40,365 nt of DNA from Elusimicrobiota bacterium (GCA_012523635.1 JAAYTX010000105.1:1-40365); one strand, 5' to 3'; shown: positions 17,604-25,567, counted from the first letter of the stretch. Notes: generated by a model from the sequence alone, not told the origin. Made by a program: numbers and translations.

Positions 17604-18520
17604 GAAGCACTTTCTTCAAAACTTTCTTTGAACTGGCCGACAAAGGCGCGAACATCCACCTGCTCACCGCCGACCTGGGATTTGGCGTGCTTACGCCGTA
17701 CCTGGACAAAGGCTCGCAGCATGTGACAAACGTCGGCGTGGCGGAACAGAACATGATAGGCCTTGGCGCTGGCATGGCCATGCGCGGCGTGCGCCCTTAC
17801 TGCTACTCCATGGTGCCGTTCCTGCTCATGCGCACGCTTGACCAGATACGCGCCGACATCTGCGCCACAAAACTGCCGGTCACGCTGGTAGGCGTTGGGG
17901 CAGGGCTGGCCTACGGCCCGGAGGGCATGACGCACCACGCCATAGAGGACATAGCCATCACTCGCACCCTGCCCAACCTCACTATTTTCTCTCCCGGAGA
18001 CCCGCAGGAATGCGCGTTTGCCGTTGAGGAATCGTTCAAGATAAACGGCCCCGTATATCTGCGCATAGGCGCCAACATGGACCCGGCGCTTCACCCGGCC
18101 TGTTGCGGCCTTAAAACAGGCAAGCTGGCTAAAATGCGCGACGGCTCCAAGGCGGCGGTCATCGCCACTGGCACGATGCTGGCCCGCGCCCATGCGGCGG
18201 TAGACGCCCTCGCCAAGGAAGGAATAGAGTGCGCCCTTTATTCGGCGCATACGCTGAAGCCGCTGGACAAGAACGGGATAGCCGAAATCTCTTTAAAGCA
18301 CAAGCTGATATTAAGCGTGGAAGAGCACAGCCTGATAAATGGGCTGGGCAGCGCCGTAGCCGACATACTGCTGGAGGCCGGCTATAAGGGCCGTTTCCTC
18401 AAAATAGGCCTGCCGGACGAGTATGCTTCGCGCCTGGGCACACGCGACTGGCTGCGCGACCATTACGGCCTCTCGGCCGGGCATATCGGCGCCACGCTGA
18501 AGGACGCGCTTAAGCACTGA
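17600..18520 (+). CDS. Transketolase, C-terminal (pyrimidine-binding) subunit
   Basis: This 306-residue protein has the pyrimidine-binding and C-terminal domains of transketolase: LLTADLGFGVL, NVGVAEQNMIGLGAGMAMRG (the activating glutamate E), TLVGVGAGLAYGPEGMTHHA and HTLKPLDKNGI, plus LSVEEHSLINGLGSAVADIL. It overlaps the N-terminal subunit gene by ATGA and would form an alpha2-beta2-type enzyme with it. It is the last gene of the cluster. No clear terminator is seen before the tRNA promoter, so some readthrough is possible. Confidence 0.93.
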   Translation: MRSTFFKTFFELADKGANIHLLTADLGFGVLTPYLDKGSQHVTNVGVAEQNMIGLGAGMAMRGVRPYCYSMVPFLLMRTLDQIRADICATKLPVTLVGVGAGLAYGPEGMTHHAIEDIAITRTLPNLTIFSPGDPQECAFAVEESFKINGPVYLRIGANMDPALHPACCGLKTGKLAKMRDGSKAAVIATGTMLARAHAAVDALAKEGIECALYSAHTLKPLDKNGIAEISLKHKLILSVEEHSLINGLGSAVADILLEAGYKGRFLKIGLPDEYASRLGTRDWLRDHYGLSAGHIGATLKDALKH

Positions 18521-18566
18521 CGGCCCCGCGCCAACGCCAGCAAGCAAGGCGGCGGGACGAAAGCGC

Positions 18567-18593
18567 TGTACAAAGCGAAGTTTTTGCTATAAT
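18567..18593 (+). promoter_or_regulatory. tRNA-Gly promoter with extended -10
   Basis: TGCTATAAT at 18585-18593 is a perfect extended -10 (TGn plus TATAAT). TGTACA at 18567-18572, 15 bases upstream, is a possible -35. Transcription would begin around 18600, a few bases before the mature tRNA at 18606. Confidence 0.7.
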
Positions 18594-18605
18594 AGTTCTG
18601 GTAAC

Positions 18606-18679
18606 GCGGGCGTAGTTCAATGGTAGAACGCGACCTTGCCAAGGTCAAGATGTGGGTTCGATTCCCATCGCCCGCTCCA
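18606..18679 (+). tRNA. tRNA-Gly (anticodon GCC)
   Basis: The 74-base gene folds as a full cloverleaf. The acceptor stem GCGGGCG pairs with CGCCCGC. The D arm is GTTCAATGGTAGAAC. The anticodon loop TTGCCAA has GCC at 18638-18640, and the T loop is TTCGATT. The CCA end is encoded (18677-18679). The first pair of the anticodon stem is a C-A mismatch, which is tolerated in some tRNAs. It reads GGC and GGT glycine codons. It is followed by its own terminator and is a single-gene unit. Confidence 0.96.
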
Positions 18680-18701
18680 GATTTATAAATTTAAAACGAC
18701 A

Positions 18702-18729
18702 CGGCAGCCCAACGGCTGCCGTTTTTGTT
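18702..18729 (+). terminator. Rho-independent terminator of the tRNA-Gly gene
   Basis: CGGCAGCC pairs with GGCTGCCG around a CAAC loop (18702-18721), directly followed by TTTTTGTTT. This is a textbook intrinsic terminator 22 bases after the tRNA. Confidence 0.92.
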
Positions 18730-18765
18730 TGAACTGAACGGACTCTCTCTGTGCCGAAAATAGCT

Positions 18766-18794
18766 TTGACGATGCCCGGCCAAATCCCTATACT
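18766..18794 (+). promoter_or_regulatory. Sigma70-type promoter of the outer-membrane protein gene
   Basis: TTGACG (18766-18771) and TATACT (18789-18794) are separated by exactly 17 bases; each matches the consensus at five of six positions. The start codon of the next gene lies about 53 bases further. Confidence 0.75.
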
Positions 18795-18847
18795 TCCACT
18801 TTGCCGCTGAACGCACAATAGACTATGACAGCCAGCCCCGAACCGCA

Positions 18848-19798
18848 ATGCCCGGCATAAGCAAACGCTTCCGCTTCGGCAGAGGCCTGCTTGCGGCGGC
18901 CCTTGGCATATTTTTGGCCGCGGGAACAGCGCTCCATGCCAGAGCGGAAGGCACGGAAAAACTTTCGGAAATAGAAGTAGAACTGGACCCGTACTACGCC
19001 AGCGCGGGTTGGTACCGCACGCTCAGCAGCAAGCCCATAGAAAACATGGGCAAAAAAACCGAGTGGGAAATCTACCGCCAGCTGCTCAGCAAATTCTATC
19101 CGCGCACGGTGGTATTTGAACTAAGCGTCAACCCGCTACCCTGCCTTGGGACCTACATTAAAAAGCAGGCCCCAAAGCTCTACAACAAGCTTAACACCTA
19201 TCATGACTTAAACCTGGTGGAATCGGTGACGGCGGGTTTTGAAGAGCCATGGGCCGCGTCGCTGTTCCTGGGCAATGTGCTGGAATTTGAGTCGGTAAAC
19301 AAAGCCTACATGGGCAAACGCCATGGCTACGCAGGCTTCCTTTTCAGCGTCGGCAACTTCCACATCAAGCAGAACGAGATGATTCACGACGACTGGCTGG
19401 AAAGCGAGGTCAAGCTGAAGGGCGAGCAATTGCTCAAGGACCGCGCCCTGCGCTGGAGCTTCCGCGTCGGACTAAAGCACCATGGAAACCCGTACATAGA
19501 AGATTCCATTTATGCAGGCATACGCAGAAGCAGGACCGACTTTTCAGGAACAGACAATTTTTTTATCAACAACACTGGCATAGAATATGTGCTGGACCTC
19601 TCGCGCTCGCGCCTTGAACCCCTGCGCCAACTGTTCCTGGTGGAAAAGAAATTTCCGCTGGAACACAAACGTTTCGCGTTCAGCCTGGGCTTGGGCTTTG
19701 TATGGACTTCCAGCAAGAAATATACCGGCCCGCTTGCCGACATAGGCCGTCCCGGCACGAACACGGAACTGCTGATACGCCCCAATATAGAATTTTAG
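18848..19798 (+). CDS. Predicted outer-membrane beta-barrel or envelope protein, family unknown
   Basis: This 316-residue protein starts with a signal peptide (basic FGRG, hydrophobic LLAAALGIFLAAGTAL, then HARA-E as likely cleavage site). The mature part has many alternating aromatic/hydrophobic segments such as HGYAGFLFSVGNFHI, LRWSFRVGLKHHG and AFSLGLGFVW. It ends in IEF with a terminal phenylalanine, the usual signal for barrel insertion by the BAM machinery. It has its own promoter. I do not recognise a specific family; a porin-like or structural role is inferred. Confidence 0.7.
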   Translation: MPGISKRFRFGRGLLAAALGIFLAAGTALHARAEGTEKLSEIEVELDPYYASAGWYRTLSSKPIENMGKKTEWEIYRQLLSKFYPRTVVFELSVNPLPCLGTYIKKQAPKLYNKLNTYHDLNLVESVTAGFEEPWAASLFLGNVLEFESVNKAYMGKRHGYAGFLFSVGNFHIKQNEMIHDDWLESEVKLKGEQLLKDRALRWSFRVGLKHHGNPYIEDSIYAGIRRSRTDFSGTDNFFINNTGIEYVLDLSRSRLEPLRQLFLVEKKFPLEHKRFAFSLGLGFVWTSSKKYTGPLADIGRPGTNTELLIRPNIEF

Positions 19799-19839
19799 CC
19801 ATGTTGAGGCTCTACTCGTTTTACCGGGATTGTAAACGC

Positions 19840-19845
19840 TATAAT
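19840..19845 (+). promoter_or_regulatory. Consensus -10 only 12 bases before the acyltransferase ATG
   Basis: A perfect TATAAT ends 12 bases before the ATG at 19858, and no Shine-Dalgarno-like sequence lies between. The -35 is weak (TTTTAC at 15 bases). Transcription would start about six bases before the start codon, giving a leaderless or nearly leaderless mRNA. Confidence 0.55.
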
Positions 19846-19857
19846 TGAAGCACGATT

Positions 19858-21060
19858 ATGAGCGTAACCAGGCAGCTGCTTGATATTTTCCGTCCCAAAG
19901 AACAAACCGTAGCGGACAAAGAAGGATATTTTTCATACATAGACGGACTGCGCGGCACGGCGATATTGCTTGTCGTGCTTGTGCACTGCTTCAACGCCTA
20001 CTCCGGGATATCTAACTCTTTCATTTTTCCCTTCGAAAAAGAATTCATCACCCAATACGGACCGGCTGGAGTACAGCTCTTCTTCATGCTCAGCGCCTTC
20101 ACGCTTTTCAATTCCTCCAAACGACGCTATACCACGGATGCCCATCCTGTAGCTAACTTCTACATCAGGCGCTTTTTCCGAATCTACCCGCTGTTTGCTC
20201 TGGCGATAGTGCTGTATTCTCTGGACGCTAAATTTTCGCTAACAATTACCCGCCTGATAGGAAATCTCCTATTCCTTCCGTCGCTCTCAAGTTCCCTGTT
20301 CTGGCTGGGCACGGTACCCGGAGCCTGGACACTCATGTGCGAGGAGACTTTTTATGTTTTCCTGCCGGTGATATACAAGGAAATTAAAAACGCGTCATCA
20401 TCTTTTCAGTTCCTGCTGGCGACATGCATCCTCTCGCTGACATGGGTAACGCTTGCCCCTGCCATCGGAATTAAAAGCTACGGCGGATTCATCTATGTGC
20501 ATCCGCTCAGACACTGGTTTTGTTTCGCGGCCGGAATATCCCTCTATTTTCTTTCCAGACATGAGAATTTCCGCAGGCTGGTGATAGAGAACCCCGCCAT
20601 GCGCTGGCCTCTTGACCTCTCCGCCGGTTTCAGCGCCATAGTCTGCTCTGGTAATTTTTACGCGCAATGCCTGGCCTTGGCGCTATTTTTTACAGCTTCA
20701 ATGTCCGAAGCCACAATTTGCGGAAAAATAATGCGCAACAGGCTGTTGATGCTTTTCGGAGCCTACTGCTATTCGATATACCTGTTCAACCATCTTCTCA
20801 TCTGGACTCTTGATCCATTTAGGGCGCGTCTCTTCTCCGCGCTTGGGATAACGCATACGGCGGCAGAAATACAGCTGCTGATTACTTTTCCGCTTACGGC
20901 GGCAATCTGTCTGCTCGCAGGATTTATCAGTTTCAACCTGCTTGAAAAACCCAGTGTACGACTTGGCCGCTACCTTATGCCCAAGGCAAACAACTATCTG
21001 GACCGCTTTACCAGCCGCAACAACCAAGCCGATAACGAGCAAGACCCCGGGCAGCGATAG
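19858..21060 (+). CDS. Acyltransferase-3 family membrane protein
   Basis: This 400-residue polytopic inner-membrane protein has about ten hydrophobic segments. The hallmark N-terminus YIDGLRGTAILLVVLVHCFN contains the catalytic-type histidine of the OatA/NodX/WecH family. RRFFRIYPLFALAIVL and WTLMCEETFYVFLPV are the other conserved family segments (R-x10-E region). These enzymes O-acetylate (or succinylate) sugars of polysaccharides, lipopolysaccharide or peptidoglycan. It is a single gene with its own promoter, and convergent with the M29 aminopeptidase gene. The substrate may be the glycan made by the cluster upstream, but this is speculation. Confidence 0.9.
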   Translation: MSVTRQLLDIFRPKEQTVADKEGYFSYIDGLRGTAILLVVLVHCFNAYSGISNSFIFPFEKEFITQYGPAGVQLFFMLSAFTLFNSSKRRYTTDAHPVANFYIRRFFRIYPLFALAIVLYSLDAKFSLTITRLIGNLLFLPSLSSSLFWLGTVPGAWTLMCEETFYVFLPVIYKEIKNASSSFQFLLATCILSLTWVTLAPAIGIKSYGGFIYVHPLRHWFCFAAGISLYFLSRHENFRRLVIENPAMRWPLDLSAGFSAIVCSGNFYAQCLALALFFTASMSEATICGKIMRNRLLMLFGAYCYSIYLFNHLLIWTLDPFRARLFSALGITHTAAEIQLLITFPLTAAICLLAGFISFNLLEKPSVRLGRYLMPKANNYLDRFTSRNNQADNEQDPGQR

Positions 21061-21075
21061 CTCCCCAGGGTCTTG
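21040..21075. terminator. Possible bidirectional terminator hairpin between convergent genes
   Basis: CAAGACCC (21040-21047) pairs with GGGTCTTG (21068-21075); an inner GGG/CCC extends the stem after one mismatch. The hairpin spans the acyltransferase stop codon and lies between two convergent genes. There is no T-run, so it may act only weakly or protect 3' ends. Confidence 0.4.
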
Positions 21076-21091
21076 AATTATCTCCCGCCAA

Positions 21092-22294
21092 TCAATACTT
21101 GAACTTGCCTTTTTCGTACACGGTCACGTTCTTGCCGCCTGCCGTCACGGCTGTCACACGCTTGTCCTCGATATTCACCAGGTCCCAGTGCAGGGACGAC
21201 TCGTTGAAGCCAAGCCGCGCCTTCTGCGTCTTGCCCAGACTCGCGCTGTCGCCGTCATAGGTGTCTGAGTAGGAACTGCCCACGGCTATGTGGCTGTTGC
21301 CGTTTTTGCCGCCGACGTTTTCATCGTACAGCGTATCGGCCATGAAGCGGTCTATTTTTGAAAATCTCGTGTCGGTGAGCGAAAACTCCCCGATGCGACA
21401 GGCGCCTTCGTCCATCGCAAGCATCTTCTTTACGAAATCCTCGCCCTGCGCCGCCTTCACCTTCACGGCACGCCCGCCCTTGAATTCCAGACGTATGCCG
21501 CGCACGTAATTGCCGCTCCGGAAAGATGGGAAATCGGCGAAATACACGCCTTTCGTGCCGCGCCAGTCCGGGGACGTGAATACTTCAAACGACGGGATAT
21601 TATGCCCGCTAAGACCCAAAAACCTGCGTTTTTCGCCAAGCAGTATTTCAAGGTCCATGGATTTTGATTCCATGCGCAGGGTCTTAATCCTAAGCCCGTA
21701 AAGCCACTTCTTTATCTCCATGCAGTCCTTATACACGCTTTCCCATTTCTTAACCGGGTCCCTGGCGTCCAGAAAGCAGGCCTTGCGCACCTGCGCCGCG
21801 TAAGCGGGCAGGCTCATGCGCGCCTGCCGCGCCAGCTCCGGCGTGGGGTAGGAACACAGCGTCCAGCTGAACTGTCCCTTCTCCTCGCGCCTGTCCATGA
21901 TGTCGCGGGTGCATTTGCGGGCCATCGTGGCGGCAGCTATTTTGCGCGGGTCCGCGTCCTTGAGATGGGTAAGGCTGTCCGGCGCGCGCAGGGCAATGTA
22001 GCCGTGAAGTCCGGCAAAAGTTTCTTTTTCCCCGGGACCGATAAACGCCAGCTGTCTGGCGTCTGCGGATGAGAAGAAGTTCTTCTCCATGCCGGGAGTC
22101 GGGTTCGCGCGCATGACCACATGCAGTCTGCGCTCTACCAGCTGCCTGTACACTTCCTCGGCCAGCGGCAGGGCCGCCAGGTCGTAGCGCACCATCACGG
22201 TTTCATAAGGCGATATTTTGTTGCCTTTGCGGGCCGTCTTAAGCCCCCACAACAGGGTAGCCGCGTACTTCTCCAACTCGGTTTTATTGAACAT
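21092..22294 (-). CDS. M29-family aminopeptidase (AmpS/AmpT type)
   Basis: This 400-residue cytoplasmic metallopeptidase has M29 signatures in order: HNIPSFEVFTSPDWRGTKGV (one of the metal-binding glutamates in the E-V-F-T segment), CRIGEFSLTDTRFSKI, NVGGKNGNSHIAVGSSYSDT and NESSLHWDLVN (metal-binding His and Asp). Length matches the family (about 370-410). It would release N-terminal residues from peptides using a two-metal centre. The start codon is preceded by GGAGTGA, which also encodes the end of the upstream DUF350 gene, so the two are coupled. It is the last gene of a three-gene minus-strand unit. Confidence 0.9.
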   Translation of the reverse strand: MFNKTELEKYAATLLWGLKTARKGNKISPYETVMVRYDLAALPLAEEVYRQLVERRLHVVMRANPTPGMEKNFFSSADARQLAFIGPGEKETFAGLHGYIALRAPDSLTHLKDADPRKIAAATMARKCTRDIMDRREEKGQFSWTLCSYPTPELARQARMSLPAYAAQVRKACFLDARDPVKKWESVYKDCMEIKKWLYGLRIKTLRMESKSMDLEILLGEKRRFLGLSGHNIPSFEVFTSPDWRGTKGVYFADFPSFRSGNYVRGIRLEFKGGRAVKVKAAQGEDFVKKMLAMDEGACRIGEFSLTDTRFSKIDRFMADTLYDENVGGKNGNSHIAVGSSYSDTYDGDSASLGKTQKARLGFNESSLHWDLVNIEDKRVTAVTAGGKNVTVYEKGKFKY

Positions 22295-22298
22295 TGTC

Positions 22299-22841
22299 TC
22301 ACTCCATTATTCTTACTTGGCCCATGGACGGCTGCGGCACCAGCGACTTGGACACAGCGCTCACGCCCGCGCTGACATACAGCGAGGAAATAAGCACCAC
22401 CGCCGCCAGCAGGATGCCCACGGCTATGTTGCCGGCCTCTAACTCTTTTCCTGGCGCCATTATTTTTCGTTCCAGCTTGCCGAACAGCCTCAGCGTTACC
22501 GAAATGGTGAACAGCGCCATAAGCATGGCCATGCCCAAATGAGCTATGCACATGGCCACAAGTTCAGTCCAGGTAAGCACGCGCCCGGCCGGCAGCACCA
22601 CATGCATGCGCACCATGGTGACCACCGAGGTCATCCCCTCTTTCAGTATTATGGACGCCGAGAACAGTATCGCCGCCACCAGTATGCCGACGGCCACGTT
22701 GCCTTTCTTTATCTCAAGCTCCATATTGAAGTCCGGGTTGGCCCTGATGAACAGCTTGAAGGTAAAAAATATCAGCAGCCCCGACATCAGCACCGCCAGC
22801 CCGAATTCGAACAGACTTATAGTCAGCCTTGTCAGAAACAT
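22299..22841 (-). CDS. DUF350 (UPF0719) membrane protein with two repeats
   Basis: This 180-residue inner-membrane protein has four or more hydrophobic segments. Two copies of the family core are visible: ELEIKKGNVAVGILVAAILF (about residue 40) and ELEAGNIAVGILLAAVVLIS (about residue 132). This duplicated form is typical of DUF350 proteins. The function is unknown. An AGGGGG ribosome-binding site lies just upstream. It sits 33 bases after the transglutaminase-like gene and four bases before the aminopeptidase gene, so all three are probably one transcript. Confidence 0.85.
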   Translation of the reverse strand: MFLTRLTISLFEFGLAVLMSGLLIFFTFKLFIRANPDFNMELEIKKGNVAVGILVAAILFSASIILKEGMTSVVTMVRMHVVLPAGRVLTWTELVAMCIAHLGMAMLMALFTISVTLRLFGKLERKIMAPGKELEAGNIAVGILLAAVVLISSLYVSAGVSAVSKSLVPQPSMGQVRIME

Positions 22842-22874
22842 ACTACCCCCTTATCTCTATTTTCCCGCCCCGCC

Positions 22875-23867
22875 TTACGGCTTGAAGAACGGTTCCAGCT
22901 CAAAATCCTGTCCCGCCGTTATCATCTCGCGCGTATCCGCGCCAACCGTCCCTGGGGCCAGCCAGGCCGGGCCGGCGGGCTCCATCAGCACGCATTTCAC
23001 TCCGTGATATTCCACAAACAAATCTCCGCGGCCCGGAGGGCGGCAAATTGCCATCAAATAATGCCCCGGCACCGCTATCACCAGCAGTTTTATCGCGTTC
23101 CAGTTGTTTAGAATCGAGCCAAGAAGGGCGGATTTGCTATCGCAGTCACCCCAAGCCTCGGACAGCGAAGCCACAGGCGGAATCACGCCGCCTGTATAAC
23201 GGCCGTTCTCGTCCTTGGACGGCGGTATTCTGTACATGACGCCGGTCTGCACCAGCGCAAGCGCCGCGCCCACCAGATCTTCGGAACCGTAATTGCGCTG
23301 CTGCGCGACCGATTCCAGCTCCCGCGCCACGACATTCATGCGTTCGCGGTTTTTGCCCACAATGCCGGGGATATCCGCGCCGATTACGTTGTCAGGGGTG
23401 AGCCGGAAACCGCGGGACGTGAAAAACTCCTGCTTCTTTTCGCTGTACTCCGCGTCTATATTGCGCAGCATGCCGTCATAAGTCTCCTGGCTGTAACCCT
23501 TTTCGACGGCATTCTTATAGGCCAGTTCATGCACTTTTTTGCGCCAGTTCTTGAGGTCGTCCAAATCCTGGTCCGTATAACCGAAATTGGCCATATAATC
23601 CCTCAAAGCGGCAAGCGCCACGGCATAGTTCAAAGTAATGAAATCGCTGTTGAAGTTCAAAAAACCGTAGGAGGTGTCCTGCTCTCCGCCGCGCCGGGCA
23701 ACATTGCGGAAAGGCCTGCGTTCGCCGGAACCGGAAAAGCCGTAGGCCGCCTGGGAACGCAGAAGGATGCCGTTTTCCGGCCGGGAGGCCAGCCTCCCGT
23801 CCCATTTAAGGCCAAGAAAAACGCAAACGGACGCGCATAACGCAAAAACAAGTATTGAAAGCCGCAT
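22875..23867 (-). CDS. Membrane-anchored transglutaminase-like cysteine protein
   Basis: This 330-residue protein has an N-terminal membrane segment (LSILVFALCASVCVFLGL) that may be a signal anchor, placing the rest in the periplasm. The C-terminal third contains the transglutaminase-like core: WGDCDSKSALLGSIL with C242, AVPGHYLMAI with H269 and VLMEPAG with E296 as the presumed third member. Such domains cleave or crosslink peptides or act as peptidoglycan-related proteases. It leads the minus-strand unit with a DUF350 protein and an aminopeptidase. The upstream region has an extended -10 but no Shine-Dalgarno site. Confidence 0.78.
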   Translation of the reverse strand: MRLSILVFALCASVCVFLGLKWDGRLASRPENGILLRSQAAYGFSGSGERRPFRNVARRGGEQDTSYGFLNFNSDFITLNYAVALAALRDYMANFGYTDQDLDDLKNWRKKVHELAYKNAVEKGYSQETYDGMLRNIDAEYSEKKQEFFTSRGFRLTPDNVIGADIPGIVGKNRERMNVVARELESVAQQRNYGSEDLVGAALALVQTGVMYRIPPSKDENGRYTGGVIPPVASLSEAWGDCDSKSALLGSILNNWNAIKLLVIAVPGHYLMAICRPPGRGDLFVEYHGVKCVLMEPAGPAWLAPGTVGADTREMITAGQDFELEPFFKP

Positions 23868-23877
23868 GGCGAGGGAA

Positions 23878-23886
23878 AGTATATCA
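23878..23886 (-). promoter_or_regulatory. Extended -10 promoter 10 bases before the transglutaminase-like gene
   Basis: On the minus strand TGATATACT forms an extended -10 (TGn plus TATACT). Only TTCCCTCGCC separates it from the ATG, so the transcript would begin about four bases before the start codon. No -35 or ribosome-binding site is evident. Confidence 0.5.
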
Positions 23887-23919
23887 ATTTTAAGCGCTGG
23901 CGCAGGGCCGTTTGGCCTA

Positions 23920-23948
23920 TTGAAAATGAGACCATTTTATTGTTTCAT
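23920..23948 (+). promoter_or_regulatory. Probable promoter of mocA-xdhC
   Basis: TTGAAA (23920-23925) is five of six to the -35 consensus and is followed after 17 bases by TTTCAT (23943-23948), four of six to -10. The mocA start lies about 40 bases on, with a GGGAGAA ribosome-binding site. It is divergent from the transglutaminase-like promoter. Confidence 0.45.
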
Positions 23949-23988
23949 TAAGAGAAGATACGTCGCTTATTGAACCCGGGAGAAACTT

Positions 23989-24579
23989 ATGCTTTGTGGG
24001 ATTATTTTGGCTGCCGGAGATTCTTCGCGAATGGCCAGTCCTAAAGCCCTGCTGGACTACCGCGGAAAGACATTCATCGAAACGGTCTGCGACACCATGC
24101 GCGCAGCCGGGATTTACGACATAACCGTGGTGCTGGGAAAGCATGAAGAGCAGATACTGGCCAAATGGCAGCACAACTGCGAACGGATTGTGACCAACCC
24201 CAACCCCTCGGACGGGCAGATTTCCTCGCTCAACGCGGCGCTGGCCGCCCTGCCGCCTTACGCCAAATCAGTGATGATGGCGCTGGTAGACCAGCCCACC
24301 GTCTCCTCCTCCACATATTCCCTGCTTATTAAGAAATCCAAAGCCAATCCCGACTCCATAGTCATACCCAGATACAACGGCAAACGCGGCCACCCGATAG
24401 TGCTTCCGGCCAAGGCCCGCCCGTTGTGCCAGGCCGCGCCGCTGGACAAGGGCCTTCACTGGGTCACCCACCACCCTGACCTTAACATTTTGGACATCGA
24501 AGTCACCGACAGCGGCATCCTGCGCGACATCGACACCCCTGCCGAATACGCCCTGTTGAGCGGAGGAGCCAGCAGATGA
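23989..24579 (+). CDS. mocA: Molybdenum cofactor cytidylyltransferase-like protein (MocA/MobA superfamily)
   Basis: This 196-residue protein starts with the nucleotidyltransferase signature GIILAAGDSSRMASPKALL. It continues with VVLGKHEEQI, MMALVDQPTVSSSTY (the metal-binding D in the LVDQP motif) and PRYNGKRGHPIVLP. MocA attaches CMP to molybdopterin-molybdenum to make MCD, the cofactor form used by xanthine-oxidase-family enzymes. The gene overlaps xdhC by ATGA and lies upstream of the hydroxylase subunits, which fits this role. GTP-using MobA is less likely given the neighbours. Confidence 0.87.
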   Translation: MLCGIILAAGDSSRMASPKALLDYRGKTFIETVCDTMRAAGIYDITVVLGKHEEQILAKWQHNCERIVTNPNPSDGQISSLNAALAALPPYAKSVMMALVDQPTVSSSTYSLLIKKSKANPDSIVIPRYNGKRGHPIVLPAKARPLCQAAPLDKGLHWVTHHPDLNILDIEVTDSGILRDIDTPAEYALLSGGASR

Positions 24580-25412
24580 GCAACCAGGATTCAGCGGTTT
24601 TCCAGGCCCTGCACGAAGCTATAGAAACCGGACGGGACGCGGTGCTGGCCACAGTAGTGGCGCAGGAGGGCTCCACGCCGCGCGATTCCGGCGCGAAAAT
24701 GATTGTGTACGGAGACGGCTCCATTGTGGGCACCGTGGGCGGCGGCAAGCTGGAAGCCAAATGCATAGAGGACGCCCTTAAAGCCCTGCCCCTTGGCAAA
24801 AGCCAGCGCAAAAGCTACCTGCTGACGGCCGAGGGCCTGGGCATGGAATGCGCCGGGAAAACCGAGGTTTTCTTCGAGGTTTACAGCGCAAACCTCAAGC
24901 TGTTCATACTGGGCGCTGGCCACGTGGGCCAAAGCATAGCCACGGTGGCTTCCGCTGTAGGCCTGCTTCACTCGGTGGCCGACGAAAGAGGCGAATTCGC
25001 CAACAGGACCAATTTCCCGCACGCTGCCGCCGTTTATGCCGAAGAACCGCACAAAGCCATAACCGCCAAGCGTATCGACGACCGCACCTACATAATCATC
25101 GCCACCCGCGGGCATGCGCTGGACCAGGAATGCCTGGAAGCCGCGCTTCCCACAAAGGCCGCGTATATAGGCATGATAGGCTCGCGACACAAGGTCCCCA
25201 CCATTTTCAAGCGCCTTAACGCCAAAGGCCTGCACCCGGAAAAGGATCCGCGCGTTTATTCCCCCATAGGGCTGGACATCGGGGGCAAAACCCCCGGCGA
25301 AATAGCCATTTCCGTGCTGTCGGAAGTGCTGAAAATAAGCACCGGCAGGAGCGGCGGGCATTACCGCAACTCGATACGCCAGAACGTTAAAAAATCCGGG
25401 AAGAAAGTGTGA
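24576..25412 (+). CDS. xdhC: XdhC-family molybdenum hydroxylase maturation factor
   Basis: This 278-residue protein has the XdhC N-terminal domain (LATVVAQEGSTPRDSGAKMI, IVGTVGGGKLEA) and the C-terminal Rossmann domain (LFILGAGHVGQSIATVASAV, IIIATRGHALDQECLEAAL, YIGMIGSRHK, IGLDIGGKTPGEIAISVLSE). XdhC binds the molybdenum cofactor and delivers its sulfurated form to the large subunit of xanthine-dehydrogenase-type enzymes. It directly follows mocA and precedes the enzyme genes after a structured 181-base gap. Confidence 0.93.
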   Translation: MSNQDSAVFQALHEAIETGRDAVLATVVAQEGSTPRDSGAKMIVYGDGSIVGTVGGGKLEAKCIEDALKALPLGKSQRKSYLLTAEGLGMECAGKTEVFFEVYSANLKLFILGAGHVGQSIATVASAVGLLHSVADERGEFANRTNFPHAAAVYAEEPHKAITAKRIDDRTYIIIATRGHALDQECLEAALPTKAAYIGMIGSRHKVPTIFKRLNAKGLHPEKDPRVYSPIGLDIGGKTPGEIAISVLSEVLKISTGRSGGHYRNSIRQNVKKSGKKV

Positions 25413-25424
25413 ACTGTGCCGGAT

Positions 25425-25567
25425 AAAAGTAACTTTTGCGCAAGCCGTCTTTTGCACGCGGAATACATCTGGACAAACGCCGCCAATACATACTATTGTG
25501 TCTCGACCGGCGGCAAGCGCCGCCTGCTGTAAGCTGATTTAAAGGCCTGCCGCCTCACCGGCGGCGG
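25425..25567 (+). promoter_or_regulatory. Structured leader before the molybdenum hydroxylase genes
   Basis: The 181-base gap between xdhC and the FAD-subunit gene contains several symmetrical elements. AAAAGT-A-ACTTTT (25425-25437) is a palindrome. A weak promoter TGGACA (25470)/TACTAT (25491) has 15-base spacing. Hairpin 1 is GGCGGC-AAGC-GCCGCC (25509-25524). Hairpin 2 is CTGCCGCC-TCACC-GGCGGCGG (25547-25567), with one G-T pair. The arms of the two hairpins are mutually complementary, so alternative pairing is possible. No T-run follows. This could be a regulatory leader or post-transcriptional control element. I do not recognise a known riboswitch. Confidence 0.45.

Noticed and set aside
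18606-18679. tRNA-Gly at the edge of the radical SAM cluster as an integration site of a genomic island
   Set aside because: No integrase is seen and no repeat of the tRNA 3' end was noticed near the other end of the cluster. Codon style matches the rest of the window.
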